DNA from: CAWAYH01 sp963786195
GTDB lineage: Bacteria; Acidobacteriota; Vicinamibacteria; Vicinamibacterales; 2-12-FULL-66-21
DNA: 64,000 nt
NCBI GenBank assembly: GCA_963786195.1
Contig: CAWAYH010000003.1
Coordinates: forward strand, 230,839 to 294,838
Direction: 5' to 3'
Positions 1-9,853 of this stretch are shown here, in pieces. A program made the translations under genes and the position numbers. The notes under the pieces were generated by a model that did not search any database, had not been told where the DNA came from, and worked only from the letters and a program-made list of their open reading frames with translations. How positions within the stretch are numbered: position 1 is the stretch's first letter; each line of letters starts with the position of its first letter.

Positions 1-141
1 GTAGTCGTGCGATTGCAGTCGCGTGTAGGTGCCCGCCGCCCGAAGACGCGCCATCGTCGGCAGGAGTCCCTGATCCATCCAGCGCTCGACCAGGATCGGG
101 TCTCCGGCATCCACGCCGATGACGATGACAGGACGTGACAT
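1..141 (-). CDS. Alkaline-phosphatase-superfamily (type I phosphodiesterase) protein, N-terminal part
   Basis: Only the first 47 codons lie inside the window; the gene runs off the left edge. The ATG is at 141 and the protein opens MSRPVIVIGVDAGDP, followed by a stretch ending LLPTMARLRAAGTY. A buried strand with an early Asp and the 'lptmaRLraaG' helix are typical of the start of AlkP-superfamily phosphodiesterase or pyrophosphatase proteins, which are frequent in polysaccharide loci. The start codon overlaps the stop of the upstream glycosyltransferase (TGATG), so the two are probably translationally coupled. Family membership rests on a short N-terminus and is therefore tentative; substrate unknown. 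Confidence 0.6.
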   Translation of the reverse strand, partial: MSRPVIVIGVDAGDPILVERWMDQGLLPTMARLRAAGTYTRLQSHDY

Positions 142-1193
142 CACTTGGTCGCTCCAACTGAATGAGAGGAAGAACCCTGGTTGACACCCAGGCTCGCGCC
201 CGGTTCGGCGTTGGGGCGACGTGTCAGCCCCCTCCGCGGCGCCAGGGCGCGACTCTCGCGCATGTAGCCGATCAACGTTCTCGCCTGGGTCTCGTGCCAG
301 AACGCTTCGGCTTCGCGCCCCCGCGCCGTGGCGATAACGCAGTCGACCGCTTCTCGAGCGAGTTGCCGGAGAGCGAAGCGCGGTACGCCGAGGACTGTGG
401 CGATGGGTGCGGGGGTGGAGCGCAGGGAACCGTCCGACTCAATGAGCTCGGCCAGGCGCATCCTGGCGTTACAACGACCGATATTGGAGTGCCACCTGCG
501 GTGGTAGGCCTTGGTCAGGCGTTCGGGTTGCACTGCTGCGTACGCCTTCATCTCTGGCACGTAGCGAGCCTTCGCGCCGCTGCGCCAGAGCCGCACCATC
601 AGCTCCGTATCCTCTGAGCGTGTGAATTCAGGGGCGAACGGGCCGACGCGATCGAACACGTCTTTCCGAAACGCGAAGTTCGCGCCCGCCAGGCACAGGG
701 GCCGGAGGGCATCCACGGTAAACGGCTCGTCGCCATAGTCCTGGAGCGCAAGCGGCCCGACCCAATGGAGGCTCGTCAGCCACGACGGTGGTGGCGCCGG
801 CCACACGGGCAGAATGCGGCCACCCAGGCTGTCGACGTCGGGGTGTGCATCGAACGTCCGCTTGATGACTTTCACCCAGTCGGGTGCGATTCGGACGTCA
901 TCATCGGTGAAGGCGAGCAGAGACGATTGTGCCGCAAGAATCCCGGCGTTCCGGGCGTGAGAGAGGCCCTGCCGAGGTTCGAACACGTACCGAACGCGCG
1001 TCGTCGTCGAACTCGCTCTCGAGCAGCGTTCGATGACCCGTCGCGTGTGATCGCTCGAGTTGTTGTCGACGAGCACCACCTCGTAACGCGGGGAGTCGTC
1101 AGCCTGTTGAAGCAGACACTCGATCGCCGCGCCAAGCAGCTCAGCGCGGTTGTAGGTGCACAGGATGAGTGTGACGGCGCTCGGTTGGCTCAT
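141..1193 (-). CDS. Family 2 glycosyltransferase
   Basis: Inverting-type GT-A glycosyltransferase of about 350 residues, probably adding a sugar to a lipid-linked or surface polysaccharide at the cytoplasmic membrane. I chose the ATG at 1193 because the family fold begins right after it (MSQPSAVTLILCTYNRAELL); the open frame continues upstream without family similarity. Visible motifs are the nucleotide-binding VDNNSSDHT and the metal-binding DDD in FTDDDVRIAPDW near residue 95. A later SEDTELMVRLWRSG fits the catalytic-base region of GT2. It is followed by the coupled AlkP-type gene. The acceptor sugar cannot be told from sequence. Confidence 0.88.
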   Translation of the reverse strand: MSQPSAVTLILCTYNRAELLGAAIECLLQQADDSPRYEVVLVDNNSSDHTRRVIERCSRASSTTTRVRYVFEPRQGLSHARNAGILAAQSSLLAFTDDDVRIAPDWVKVIKRTFDAHPDVDSLGGRILPVWPAPPPSWLTSLHWVGPLALQDYGDEPFTVDALRPLCLAGANFAFRKDVFDRVGPFAPEFTRSEDTELMVRLWRSGAKARYVPEMKAYAAVQPERLTKAYHRRWHSNIGRCNARMRLAELIESDGSLRSTPAPIATVLGVPRFALRQLAREAVDCVIATARGREAEAFWHETQARTLIGYMRESRALAPRRGLTRRPNAEPGASLGVNQGSSSHSVGATK

Positions 1194-1480
1194 CGGTTCT
1201 GACGTGCGTTCAGGCTCAGGAGCAAGCAGCGTACCTGCAGAGGAGCACGCGTCGCTTCGTGGTGGGAACGCGCGCTTACTCTTAGTAGCGACTCGATTAC
1301 CCACATGTGGACGAAGCCGGCGCGGTCTCAAGCGGGCGGCTCTGGCCGCTCGTCGCCGCGGACAACACGGACTACACGGACCGGGACTGCTGCAGCGGCC
1401 AGTCTGCGAACTCAGGCGGAACGGCACTCGCCTTGCTGCTTGCTGACGTGCCGTGACTGTGCGAGCGCGTATCGGTACCG

Positions 1481-2194
1481 TTGCCAACACGGTCCTGCGG
1501 CCCCTTGATTCTGCAACTGATCAGTCGGCGCCACTCTGAAGCGCGGCCGTGGGATGAAACGTTCGCCGAGTGGATCGCGCGCGCCCGCAAGGAAGGGGTC
1601 GACCCGAACGACATCGCCGACGTTGAGTGGGAGGACGATCGACTGGTGACCGCGCTGGATCGGTTCTACCTTCCCTGGATGTCTTCCCAGTCGGTCGTCG
1701 TCGAGCTCGGTCCCGGGACGGGTCGACTGTCGCGCCACCTCATCGGCCGTTGCTCGGAGCTGATACTTGTCGATTCCTCGAGGCTGGTCTGCGACTGGCT
1801 CCGCGAGTATCTGGCGGGGAAGGGCCGGTTCCGCGTGGTGCACATTGACAGGCCTTCGCTGTCGGCGATCGCCGCGAGTAGCGTGGACGCCATCTTTGCA
1901 AACGGCGTCTTCGAGCACCTCCACCTGGAAGACGCGGCAGCGTTCATCGACGAGTTTCACCGCATCAGCCGGCCCGGCGCCGTGACGGTCTTCAACTTCG
2001 ACAACCCGATGTCCCCGGGCGGGCTGGAGTGGTTCCGGCGCTGGCGCCCCGAGGCAGGCCGGCTATGCATCTTCCGCTTCTTTCATCCGGCCGTCATGGC
2101 CCGGATAGGCGAGGCCGCAGGCTTCGAGGTCGTCAGGCTCACGGAGGACAGCACCCGGCTGGCGACGATCGAACTGCGAAAGCCAGCGGCGTGA
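1481..2194 (+). CDS. Class I SAM-dependent methyltransferase
   Basis: A methyltransferase of about 237 residues with a Rossmann fold. Motif I is VVVELGPGTGRLSRHL (SAM-binding glycine loop), followed by an acidic strand end (LILVDSS) and the ANGVFEHLHLED motif typical of methyltransferases acting on sugars or small molecules in polysaccharide loci. The only usable start after the in-frame TGA at 1454 is the TTG at 1481, so the N-terminus is uncertain. It is divergent from the GT2 gene across about 290 bp that should hold both promoters, and heads the forward-strand polysaccharide gene run. Substrate unknown. Confidence 0.8.
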   Translation: MPTRSCGPLILQLISRRHSEARPWDETFAEWIARARKEGVDPNDIADVEWEDDRLVTALDRFYLPWMSSQSVVVELGPGTGRLSRHLIGRCSELILVDSSRLVCDWLREYLAGKGRFRVVHIDRPSLSAIAASSVDAIFANGVFEHLHLEDAAAFIDEFHRISRPGAVTVFNFDNPMSPGGLEWFRRWRPEAGRLCIFRFFHPAVMARIGEAAGFEVVRLTEDSTRLATIELRKPAA

Positions 2195-2216
2195 CTCCCG
2201 AGCCGGGGGTGATCGA

Positions 2217-4614
2217 TTGCGAATAGCACGCGTCCTCGGCCGTCTGGCGCGAACCAGCCCCGAAGAAATCCGGTTCCGCTGCGCCGAAGGTGCGCGTACC
2301 GCCGCTGAAGCCGTTTCGTTCGCGACGGGAGGGGAACGGTGGGATCGCGCGCGGCTGGGGCCGCGGCTGCTCCCGCGGTCCCGCGATCTGATTGAGGCGC
2401 GCGCCGCGCTGGATCGCGACGACTGGTCCGAGGCCAGCGCGGCCCTCCGGTCGCACTTCCTGCGAAGAGACGCGCGCTTCTTGATCGAGCCCGCTCGTCG
2501 ACCCGCAGTACGTGCTGCCGTCCAGCGGCTCTTTCCTTCGGCCGTTACGGACGCCGTCTGCCGGGCCGGCCACGTGGCGGCGGGTCGGTACCGACCTGCT
2601 CGGATACCGGGCGTTGTCGTTCGGACGCGACGCCGCGTCGATCGACTGGCACCACGATCCAGTGCACGGAAGGCGTGCGCCGCGCCGGTTCTGGGCGCGC
2701 GTCCGGTACCTCGATCCTCGCGTGGGGGATCACAAGATCATCTGGGAGCTCAATCGCCACCAGCATTGGTTGACGCTCGGCCGTGCCGCGTGGCTGACGG
2801 GCAACGATCGCTACCTCGACAGGATTGAGGCCGAGCTCGAGAGCTGGCTGACGGCCAATCCGCCGCTCACCGGCATCAACTGGTCGAGCATGCTCGAGCT
2901 CGCTCTGCGGTCCATCTCGTGGATCTGGACCCTTCACTTTCTCTCCGCCCGCGTTGCCTGGCGTGAGGCCGCCAGCCTCGTGGATCTGCTGCTCGGAATA
3001 GACCGGCAACTCGATCAGGTCGCGCGACACCTGTCGCTCTACTTCAGCCCGAACACGCACCTGCTCGGTGAGGGCCTCGCACTGTATGTCGGCGGGCGCG
3101 TGTTGCCCGAGCTGACACGGGCAGCGCGGTGGGAAGAGTTCGGTCGTGACATCCTCATCCGCCAGGCGTACACGCAGGTCCGCCCGGACGGCGGGCACGC
3201 CGAGCGTTCCACGCACTATCACCGCTACACGCTCGATTTCTATCTGCTGGCGCTGGCGGTCGCTCGTCGGACCGGCGATCCGGCCGCCGCCCAGTTCGAG
3301 GCGGTCGCGTCACGGCTCGCTTCGTTCTGCCGGGCACTGGCGGATGACGACGGGCGCCTCCCGACGATCGGCGATGACGACGGCGGACAGCTGTTTCCGA
3401 TCTGCGGCCGGACACCATCCGACGCCCGGGATTCGCTCTGGATAGCCGCTGAGTTGCTCGACAAACCGCAGTTGGCCGTAGGCGATCCACCGGAGGAAGC
3501 GTTGTGGATGCTCGGACCAGGCGAGATTGCACTCGATCGCGCGAAGCCGACATGTCCGCCGCCGTCTCACGTCTTCCCGGACAGTGGCTACGCTGTGCTT
3601 CGCGCCCCCGACGCCCACGCGATCCTCGACGCTGGTCCTCACGGCTTCCTCAACGGCGGACATGCGCATGGCGGGGCTCTCTCTCTGGTCCTGTCGACAC
3701 ATGGCCACCCGCTGTTGATCGATCCCGGCACGGCGACCTACACGATGGATCCTGGAGTGCGCAATCGGTTCCGATCGACCGCCATGCACAACACCGTGGT
3801 GGTCAACGGACGATCGCAGTCCGAGCCCGAGGGGCCTTTCCACTGGAAGTCGCGCGCTCATGCGCGTGTGACGCTGTGGCGACCCGGCCTGCGGCTGGCC
3901 CGGGAGACCGTCGACTATGCCGAAGCGTTGCACGACGGTTATCTCCCGCTCGTGCATCGGCGGGCTGTGCTCCGCGCGCCGCATGGGCTGTGGGTGATCG
4001 CCGACCACTTTCTCGGCACGGGGCATCACGTGGTCGACGCGTACTGGCATCTCGCCCCGGGATGGCGACGGAACATCAGCGAATCCCGGCAGTCCCTCGC
4101 GCACCCGGCAGGGCTGTGGGCCGTGATCGATTCGACCGGGCGCGGGCGCCAGGAGTTTTGCGGTGATCCACAGGGGTTGGGGTGGTGCGCGCCCGTCTAC
4201 GGCCGGCTCGTTCCCTCTCTCACGATGCGCTTCTCTGACGCGGCTGTAGCCCCCTTCTCGCTCATTACGGCGATTGCCACTGATGCGGCTCCCGTTCGAC
4301 TGTCAGTCGAGGTTACACCGGTCGCGGTTGAGCGTGAGGACGGCTGGCACCGCGCCGGCGCGACACTGTCCGCCAGCGGCTCGACCTTCGTGGTGATATT
4401 CGCCGCCTGGCTCGGCGGCAAGGACTGGAAGGATCGCCCGCGGGCGCTGCAGCGTGTGACGCTGCCCGCTGGTGAATTCGCCACGGATGCGCGCATGGCA
4501 TTGTTGCCGTTGTCGCCCGCAGGCGAACCGGATTCTCCCCTGCTGGTCGATGCCAGCCGGTCGACCTGGACCGCCCGGCACCGGTCTGAAACCGCCATGC
4601 GCAACGCCGGCTGA
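2217..4614 (+). CDS. Heparinase II/III family protein (one frameshift)
   Basis: Probable periplasmic polysaccharide lyase or lyase-like protein of roughly 800 residues. The alpha/alpha toroid part carries LNRHQHWLTLGRAAWLTG and SSMLELALRSISWIWTL. The C-terminal heparinase II/III beta-domain carries HAHGGALSLVLSTHGHPLL and NRFRSTAMHNTVVVNG, including the conserved His/Asn region. The reading frame is broken by a one-base indel near 2590-2600: the first frame ends in ...HVAAGRY and the next resumes with DLLGYRALSFGRDAAS, a natural junction. The start is TTG 2217. In capsule and EPS loci such proteins usually trim or modify the polymer during export. It ends 5 bp before the next GT4 gene. Confidence 0.85.
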
Positions 4615-4619
4615 TCGTC

Positions 4620-5739
4620 ATGAACCGGGACGCGACACGACGATTGAGAGTGCTGTTGATCGCACCCTCGATCAAGATCCTCGGGGGACAGGCCGTGCAG
4701 GCGATCTTGCTGCTGGCGCACCTGCAGCGCGACCCGAGTGTCGACATCGAATTTCAGCCTATCAATCCAACCCCGGTGAAGCCGTTCCGATGGGTGACGC
4801 GTGTCAGGGTTCTCAGAACGTTGGTCACGAATCTTATCTATTCCCTGCAGCTGCTCCGGCGCGTGCCGCGCTTCGACGTCGTCCATGCGTTCTCAGCAGG
4901 GAAGTCGTCCTATTTGTTGTCGACCGTGCCCGCGCTCATCATCACCAGGCTGTTCGGCAAGGTCCTGATCGTCCACTATCACGATGGACGAGCCGAAGAG
5001 CATCTCGAGAACTGGGTCGCCGCCGCGAGGACGCTCCGCATGGCGGACGCGATCGTGTCGCCGTCTGACTACGTCGTCCAGGTCTTCGCGCGTTACGGCA
5101 TTCCGGCGCGGCGGATATACAACATCGTCGATCCGGCGCCGTTTGTCTTTCGCCGGCGTCGGACACTTCGGCCGGTATTCCTGACGAACCGCAGCCTCGA
5201 GCCGCTGTACAACGTCGAATGCGTGCTCCGGGCGTTCGCGCTGGTTCAGCAGCGGTACCCTGACGCCAGCCTGACGATTGCGCACGACGGACCATGCCGG
5301 GGCAGCCTCGAGCAGCTGGCGAGCGAGCTCGGCCTTCGAAACGCGACGTTCGTCGGCGAGGTGCCGCACGACCGCACGCCCCAGCTGTACGACGCGGCGG
5401 ATATCTACCTGAGCACCCCCAACATCGACTGCATGCCGGGCTCGCTCCTGGAGTGCTTTTGCTCCGGCCTCCCGGTCATCGCCACCGCCGTCGGCGGCGT
5501 GCCCGACATCGTCGAGCACGAGCGGACGGGCCTTCTTGTGCGGCAGAAACAACCATGAAGCGTTGGCCGGCTGCGCAATGCGATTGCTCGAAGACCCCGA
5601 CCTGGTCGAGCGACTGACCGGCAACGCGCGGGCCGCGATCGAACACTACGAGGCGAATCGCATTCGACACGAATGGGTCTCGCTCTATCACGAGATCGTG
5701 GCCGGCCGCCGCCGCTTGGCTGTCGAGCCGAGCCAGTGA
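4620..5739 (+). CDS. Family 4 glycosyltransferase (one frameshift near its 3' end)
   Basis: Retaining GT-B glycosyltransferase, about 373 residues when repaired. It starts at ATG 4620, five bases after the heparinase stop. The N-terminal acceptor domain opens with VLLIAPSIKILGGQAVQAI, and the C-terminal donor domain holds ADIYLSTPNIDCMPGSLLE and GLPVIATAVGGVPDIVEH, the classic EX7E-type donor site. Near 5545-5552 the frame slips in a run of three A: the first frame ends RQKQP, while the next gives RNNHEALAGCAMRLLEDPDLVERL, exactly the expected continuation. This looks like a homopolymer error. The donor sugar is unknown. Confidence 0.88.
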
Positions 5740-5904
5740 GGGCAAATCTCTTCCGATCCTGACGACGCCTGTTCACAGACTTGGCGCGGATCTCGAGCGT
5801 CGCGGACGCGTTGCCGCACATGCGCACCGGCAGCGGACTTGCAGCGGATTGACGCTCGGCGAGGACTCAGCCATTGGAGTCAGTGGGAACGGGTGAGACG
5901 GTCT

Positions 5905-7848
5905 ATGTGCGGGATTGCAGGCGTTGCGGAGACCACGTGGAGCAGCTGGACTGGCGGCGAAACGGCCGCCGACGCGACTGATGCGCTCGGTACGGCGGAT
6001 GTGCGCGGCCATCCGTCATCGCGGCCCTGACGATGAAGGCGTTCACGTCGAGCCCGGCGTGGCTCTTGGCATGCGGCGCCTGTCCATCATCGACCTGGCC
6101 ACCGGCCATCAGCCGATCTCCAACGAGGATGGCACCATCTGGGTCGTCTTCAATGGCGAGATCTACAACTATCTGTCAGCTGCGCCGCGACCTCGAGGCA
6201 CGGGGCCATCGGTTCTCGCACCGCGAGCGATACCGAAACGATCGTCCACGCCTACGAAGAGTGGGGCGAGCAGGCGTTCGGACGCCTGCGCGGCATGTTC
6301 GCCATCGCCCTCTGGGACGCGCGCGCACCGACGCTGATGCTGGCGCGCGACCGCGTCGGGCATCAAGCCGCTCTACTACGCGCTCGCGGATGACCGCCTC
6401 TTCTTCGGCTCGGAGATCAAGGCGATCCTGGCACGCGACAACGTCGCCGCGACGCTCGATCTCGACGCGCTCGATCACTACCTCTCGTTTCTCTATACGC
6501 CGGGCGACGCGATCGATCTTCGCAGGCATTCGCAAGTTGCCGCCGGGTCACGTACTGCGATGGCACGACGGCTCGTTGCGCATCAGGCGCTACTGGCAGC
6601 TTCCGGCCGACGAGGTGGTGACCTCCGAGGCGGAAGCCGTCGATCGGCTGCGCGACGTGCTTCGGGACGCGGTTCGATCGCACCTCATGAGCGAGGTGCC
6701 GCTCGGCGCGTTCCTCTCCGGCGGCGTGGATTCGAGCCTCATCGTCGGTTTGATGGCTGAAGCCTCGCCGCGACCGGTGCGCACGTTTTCTATCGGTTTC
6801 GACGACCCGCAATATGACGAGCTCGAGCCCGCGCGTGCGGTTGCGCGTCACTTCGGCACCGATCATCACGAGTTCGTCGTCAGGCCGGATGCGGTGGCGA
6901 TCCTCGACGAGCTCATCGCGCATTTCGACGAACCGTTCGGCGATTCCTCCGCGATCCCTACCTGGTACGTCTCCGCGCTCGCGCGTCGACACGTGACCGT
7001 CGTCCTGTCAGGCGATGGCGGCGACGAGCTCTTCGGCGGCTACGATCGGTACCTGCCGCATCCGCGCGTCGCCAGGTTCGACCGGTGGGCCCCAGCCGGC
7101 ACGCGCGCCGTCGCCTCGGCCGTGTGGCCATGGTTGCCGCACGGCTTGAGGGGCAAGAACTTCCTGCGCCGCGTCGCACGCGACAATCGCGGCAGGTACC
7201 TCGATCAAATCGGGTACTTCCAACACGATGAAAAGCAGGCGCTTCTCACCCCCGATCTGCAGCGGCAGATCGGCGACGCCGACGCCGAAGGGCAGCTGGC
7301 CAGCCGGTTCGAGCGGTTGAAGGGACTCCCGTGGGACGGCGCAGATGATGCACTTCGATTTCGAGACCTATCTGCCCGAGGACATCCTCGTGAAAGTGGA
7401 TCGCATGAGCATGGCGCACTCGATCGAGTCCCGGGTGCCGCTGCTCGACAATGCCGTCGTCGAGTTCGCGGCGAGGCTGCCTGTCGGCCTGAAAATCCGG
7501 AACGGCCGGCGCAAGCACATTCTGAAAGCGGCCGCCGCCGGGCTTGTCCCTCCAGAGATCCTGGACCGCCGCAAGCAGGGGTTCGCCGTGCCGGTCGGGA
7601 ACTGGTTCCGAGGCGGCCTGCGGGAGGTCTTCCACGACGTGCTGCTGTCCGCGCGGGCACGGCAACGTGGCTACTTCGAACCGCGTTTCATCGAACGGTT
7701 GCTGCGCGAACACGAACTGGGCCGCCGCGACCACTCGGCCCGGCTGTGGGCGCTCGTGGTCTTCGAATTGTGGCATCGCCTGTACCTGGACTCGCGTCAG
7801 GCATCGCCGCTCGAGCGTCATCGAAGCGCGATGTCCGTGGCCTCCTGA
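5905..7848 (+). CDS. Asparagine synthase (glutamine-hydrolysing)-type amidotransferase 1, multiply frameshifted
   Basis: A class II glutamine amidotransferase of about 640 residues in three interleaved frames. It starts at ATG 5905 with MCGIAGV, so Cys2 is the glutaminase nucleophile; then come [16 protein letters not shown] and NGEIYNY of the GATase domain. The synthetase domain follows with [15 protein letters not shown] (PP-loop, ATP binding), [18 protein letters not shown] and [19 protein letters not shown]. Frame changes are needed near 5965, 6175, 6220, 6358, 6525 and 7340. Within polysaccharide loci such enzymes amidate uronic acids or peptide carboxyls rather than make free asparagine. 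A second, separate homologue lies 2 kb downstream. The density of indels points to sequencing error. Confidence 0.85.
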
Positions 7849-7861
7849 CGACGGGTGAGGG

Positions 7862-8983
7862 ATGCAGACGCGAATTCCTGTGGCAATCTTCGTTGATCAC
7901 CTACAGCGCCGGCGGCACGCAGCGGCAGATGATCGAACTGCTGGAGCGGCTGGATCGCCGCCAGTTTCGCGTTCACCCGGTGTGTTTCCACTCCAGGGGA
8001 GAGTGGTTCAATCGCGTCGATCAGTTCGACGAGCCCGCAGCCGTGTTTCCGATTCACGGTTTCTGCCGGCCGGGCACGGTCCGCCAGCTCCGCGCGTTCG
8101 CGCGGTGGTGCCGGATCGAACGCAGATTTCCGTGCTGCACACGTGCGAACTCTATTCGAACATCTTCGGGCTCGTGGGCGGAGCGCTCGCGTCCGTGCCG
8201 GTTCGAATCGGCAGCCGCCGCGGCATGGTCGAAACGCCGGCGCAGCAGCGCGTCCAGCGTGCCGCATACACGTCGGCGCATCGGGTCGTGGCTAACTCGC
8301 GAGGCCGCCGCCAGTCGGCTGCGGCACGAGGGCGTGCCGAGCCACAAGATCCAGGTGATTCACAACGGCATCGATCTGACGGCGTTCCCGCAGGCGTCAT
8401 CGATCGACGGCGTTCAGGCGAATCGCGCTGGTGGCCTGCCTGCGTGAGGAAAAACGGATCGACGTGCTGATTGCGGCGGCACCGCAGGTGCTCGCGCGCC
8501 ACCCGGCCGTCGAGTTCTGGGTCGTTGGCGACGGGTCCTGCCGCGACCAGCTGATCGGCCCTGGCCCGGGAGGCTGGCGTCTCCGAGCGCGTCAAGTTCC
8601 TCGGCCATCGCGACGATGTGCCAGCCGTGCTCGCCGAGGCGGACATCTTCGTCCTGCCGTCGAGGTCGGAAGCATTTCCAAACGCTGTGATGGAAGCGAT
8701 GGCCTCCGGCCTGCCTATCGTGGCAACCGCGGTCGGTGGCGTGCCCGAGCTCATCGCCGACGGCGAGACGGGCCGGCTCGTGCCGGCGGGCAGCACCACG
8801 GCGCTGGCACAGGCGCTGATCGACATGCTCGATCAACCGGCGCAGGCGGCCGAGCTCGGTCGCGCGGCGCGTCGACGCATAGAGCAGAAGTTCTCGTTCG
8901 ATCGCATGGTTGATCAATTCGCACGCTTGTACCTCAGCCAGCTCGAGGCACGCGCGGCGTCAACGAAGCGAGCGGTCGCATGA
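7862..8983 (+). CDS. Family 4 glycosyltransferase, multiply frameshifted
   Basis: GT-B glycosyltransferase of about 370 residues, starting at ATG 7862, 14 bp after asparagine synthase 1. Pieces in different frames join into one protein: an N-terminal SAGGTQRQMIELLERLD (the GG loop of the acceptor domain), then HTCELYSNIFGLVGGALAS, KIQVIHNGIDLTAF, REEKRIDVLIAAAPQVLARH, and the donor site ADIFVLPSRSEAFPNAVMEA with GLPIVATAVGGVPELIADGE. Frame changes fall near 7900, 8120, 8290, 8430 and 8580. It overlaps the polysaccharide deacetylase start by four bases (ATGA). Most similar in style to EPS glycosyltransferases; sugar specificity not determinable. Confidence 0.85.
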
Positions 8984-9840
8984 AGCGAGCTTTCAAGAAT
9001 GCCCTCATGACGGCGTATCTGGCATCACGATTGCCGCCCGCCCGCGACCGCCTGTACGCCCGATTGGGCTTCGGACGGCTGACGGTTCTCACGTACCACC
9101 AGATCAACGATCCGGCAAATGACTATTCCACGGTCAGCACCGCTGCTTTCCGCGAACAGATGGAGTTCCTGAAGCAGCACTACTGTGTCGTGTCACTGGA
9201 GGAAGCCGTCAACGGTGTCGGTTCCCCACGCTGCGCACGACGCCTGGTGGCCGTCACGTTCGACGACGGTTATCGGGACAACGCGACGATTGCCGCACCA
9301 ATCCTCCGGTCGCTGGGACTGACGGCGTGCTTCTTCGTCGCCACCGAGATGGTCGGCAGCCCGCGGCAGTTCCCCCACGATGTGCTGCAGCGCAAGCGGC
9401 GACAGGAGCACATGACGTGGGAGCAGCTTCGGATCACTGGCCGCGGAGGGGTTTGCAATCGGGTCTCACACCCGTACCCACGTCGATTTGGGCACGGTGT
9501 CCACCGAGGAAGCTGAGTTCGAGCTGCGGGCCTCGCGGCAACGCCTCGAGGACGAGCTGGAAATCCCGATCCGAGTCTTCGCATTCCCGTACGGGCATCG
9601 CCACAACATGCGGCCCGCGACGATGGCGGCTGCGTCCCGGGAATACGCGATCTGCTGTTCCGCTTACGGCGGGCACAACACCCTGCCGGCCGACCCCTCC
9701 AATATTCGCCGCGTGGTGATCTCCACGGGTGTGACGTTTCTGACCTTCCGGGCGCTGCTCGAAGGCTGGCCGATGATGCGGCTCGATAACCCCTACCGCG
9801 CGCCGGAAGAGGCGACGGTGGATCATCCCTGGCGTCCTGA
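8980..9840 (+). CDS. Polysaccharide deacetylase (NodB homology), one or two frameshifts
   Basis: Carbohydrate esterase family 4 protein of about 285 residues that would remove N- or O-acetyl groups from the nascent polysaccharide. It starts at ATG 8980 overlapping the GT4 stop. Motif 1 is VTFDDGYRDN (catalytic base and metal Asp). Motif 2, IGSHTRTHVDL, is restored only by removing one base near 9437, where MTWEQLR otherwise runs into nonsense. VFAFPYGHRHNMRP follows as motif 3. The second frame runs without a stop into the next asparagine synthase. A TGA at 9838 in the neighbouring frame is the likely true end, so I treat the apparent fusion as another indel. Confidence 0.85.
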
Positions 9841-9853
9841 GGTTCCTGGTCCT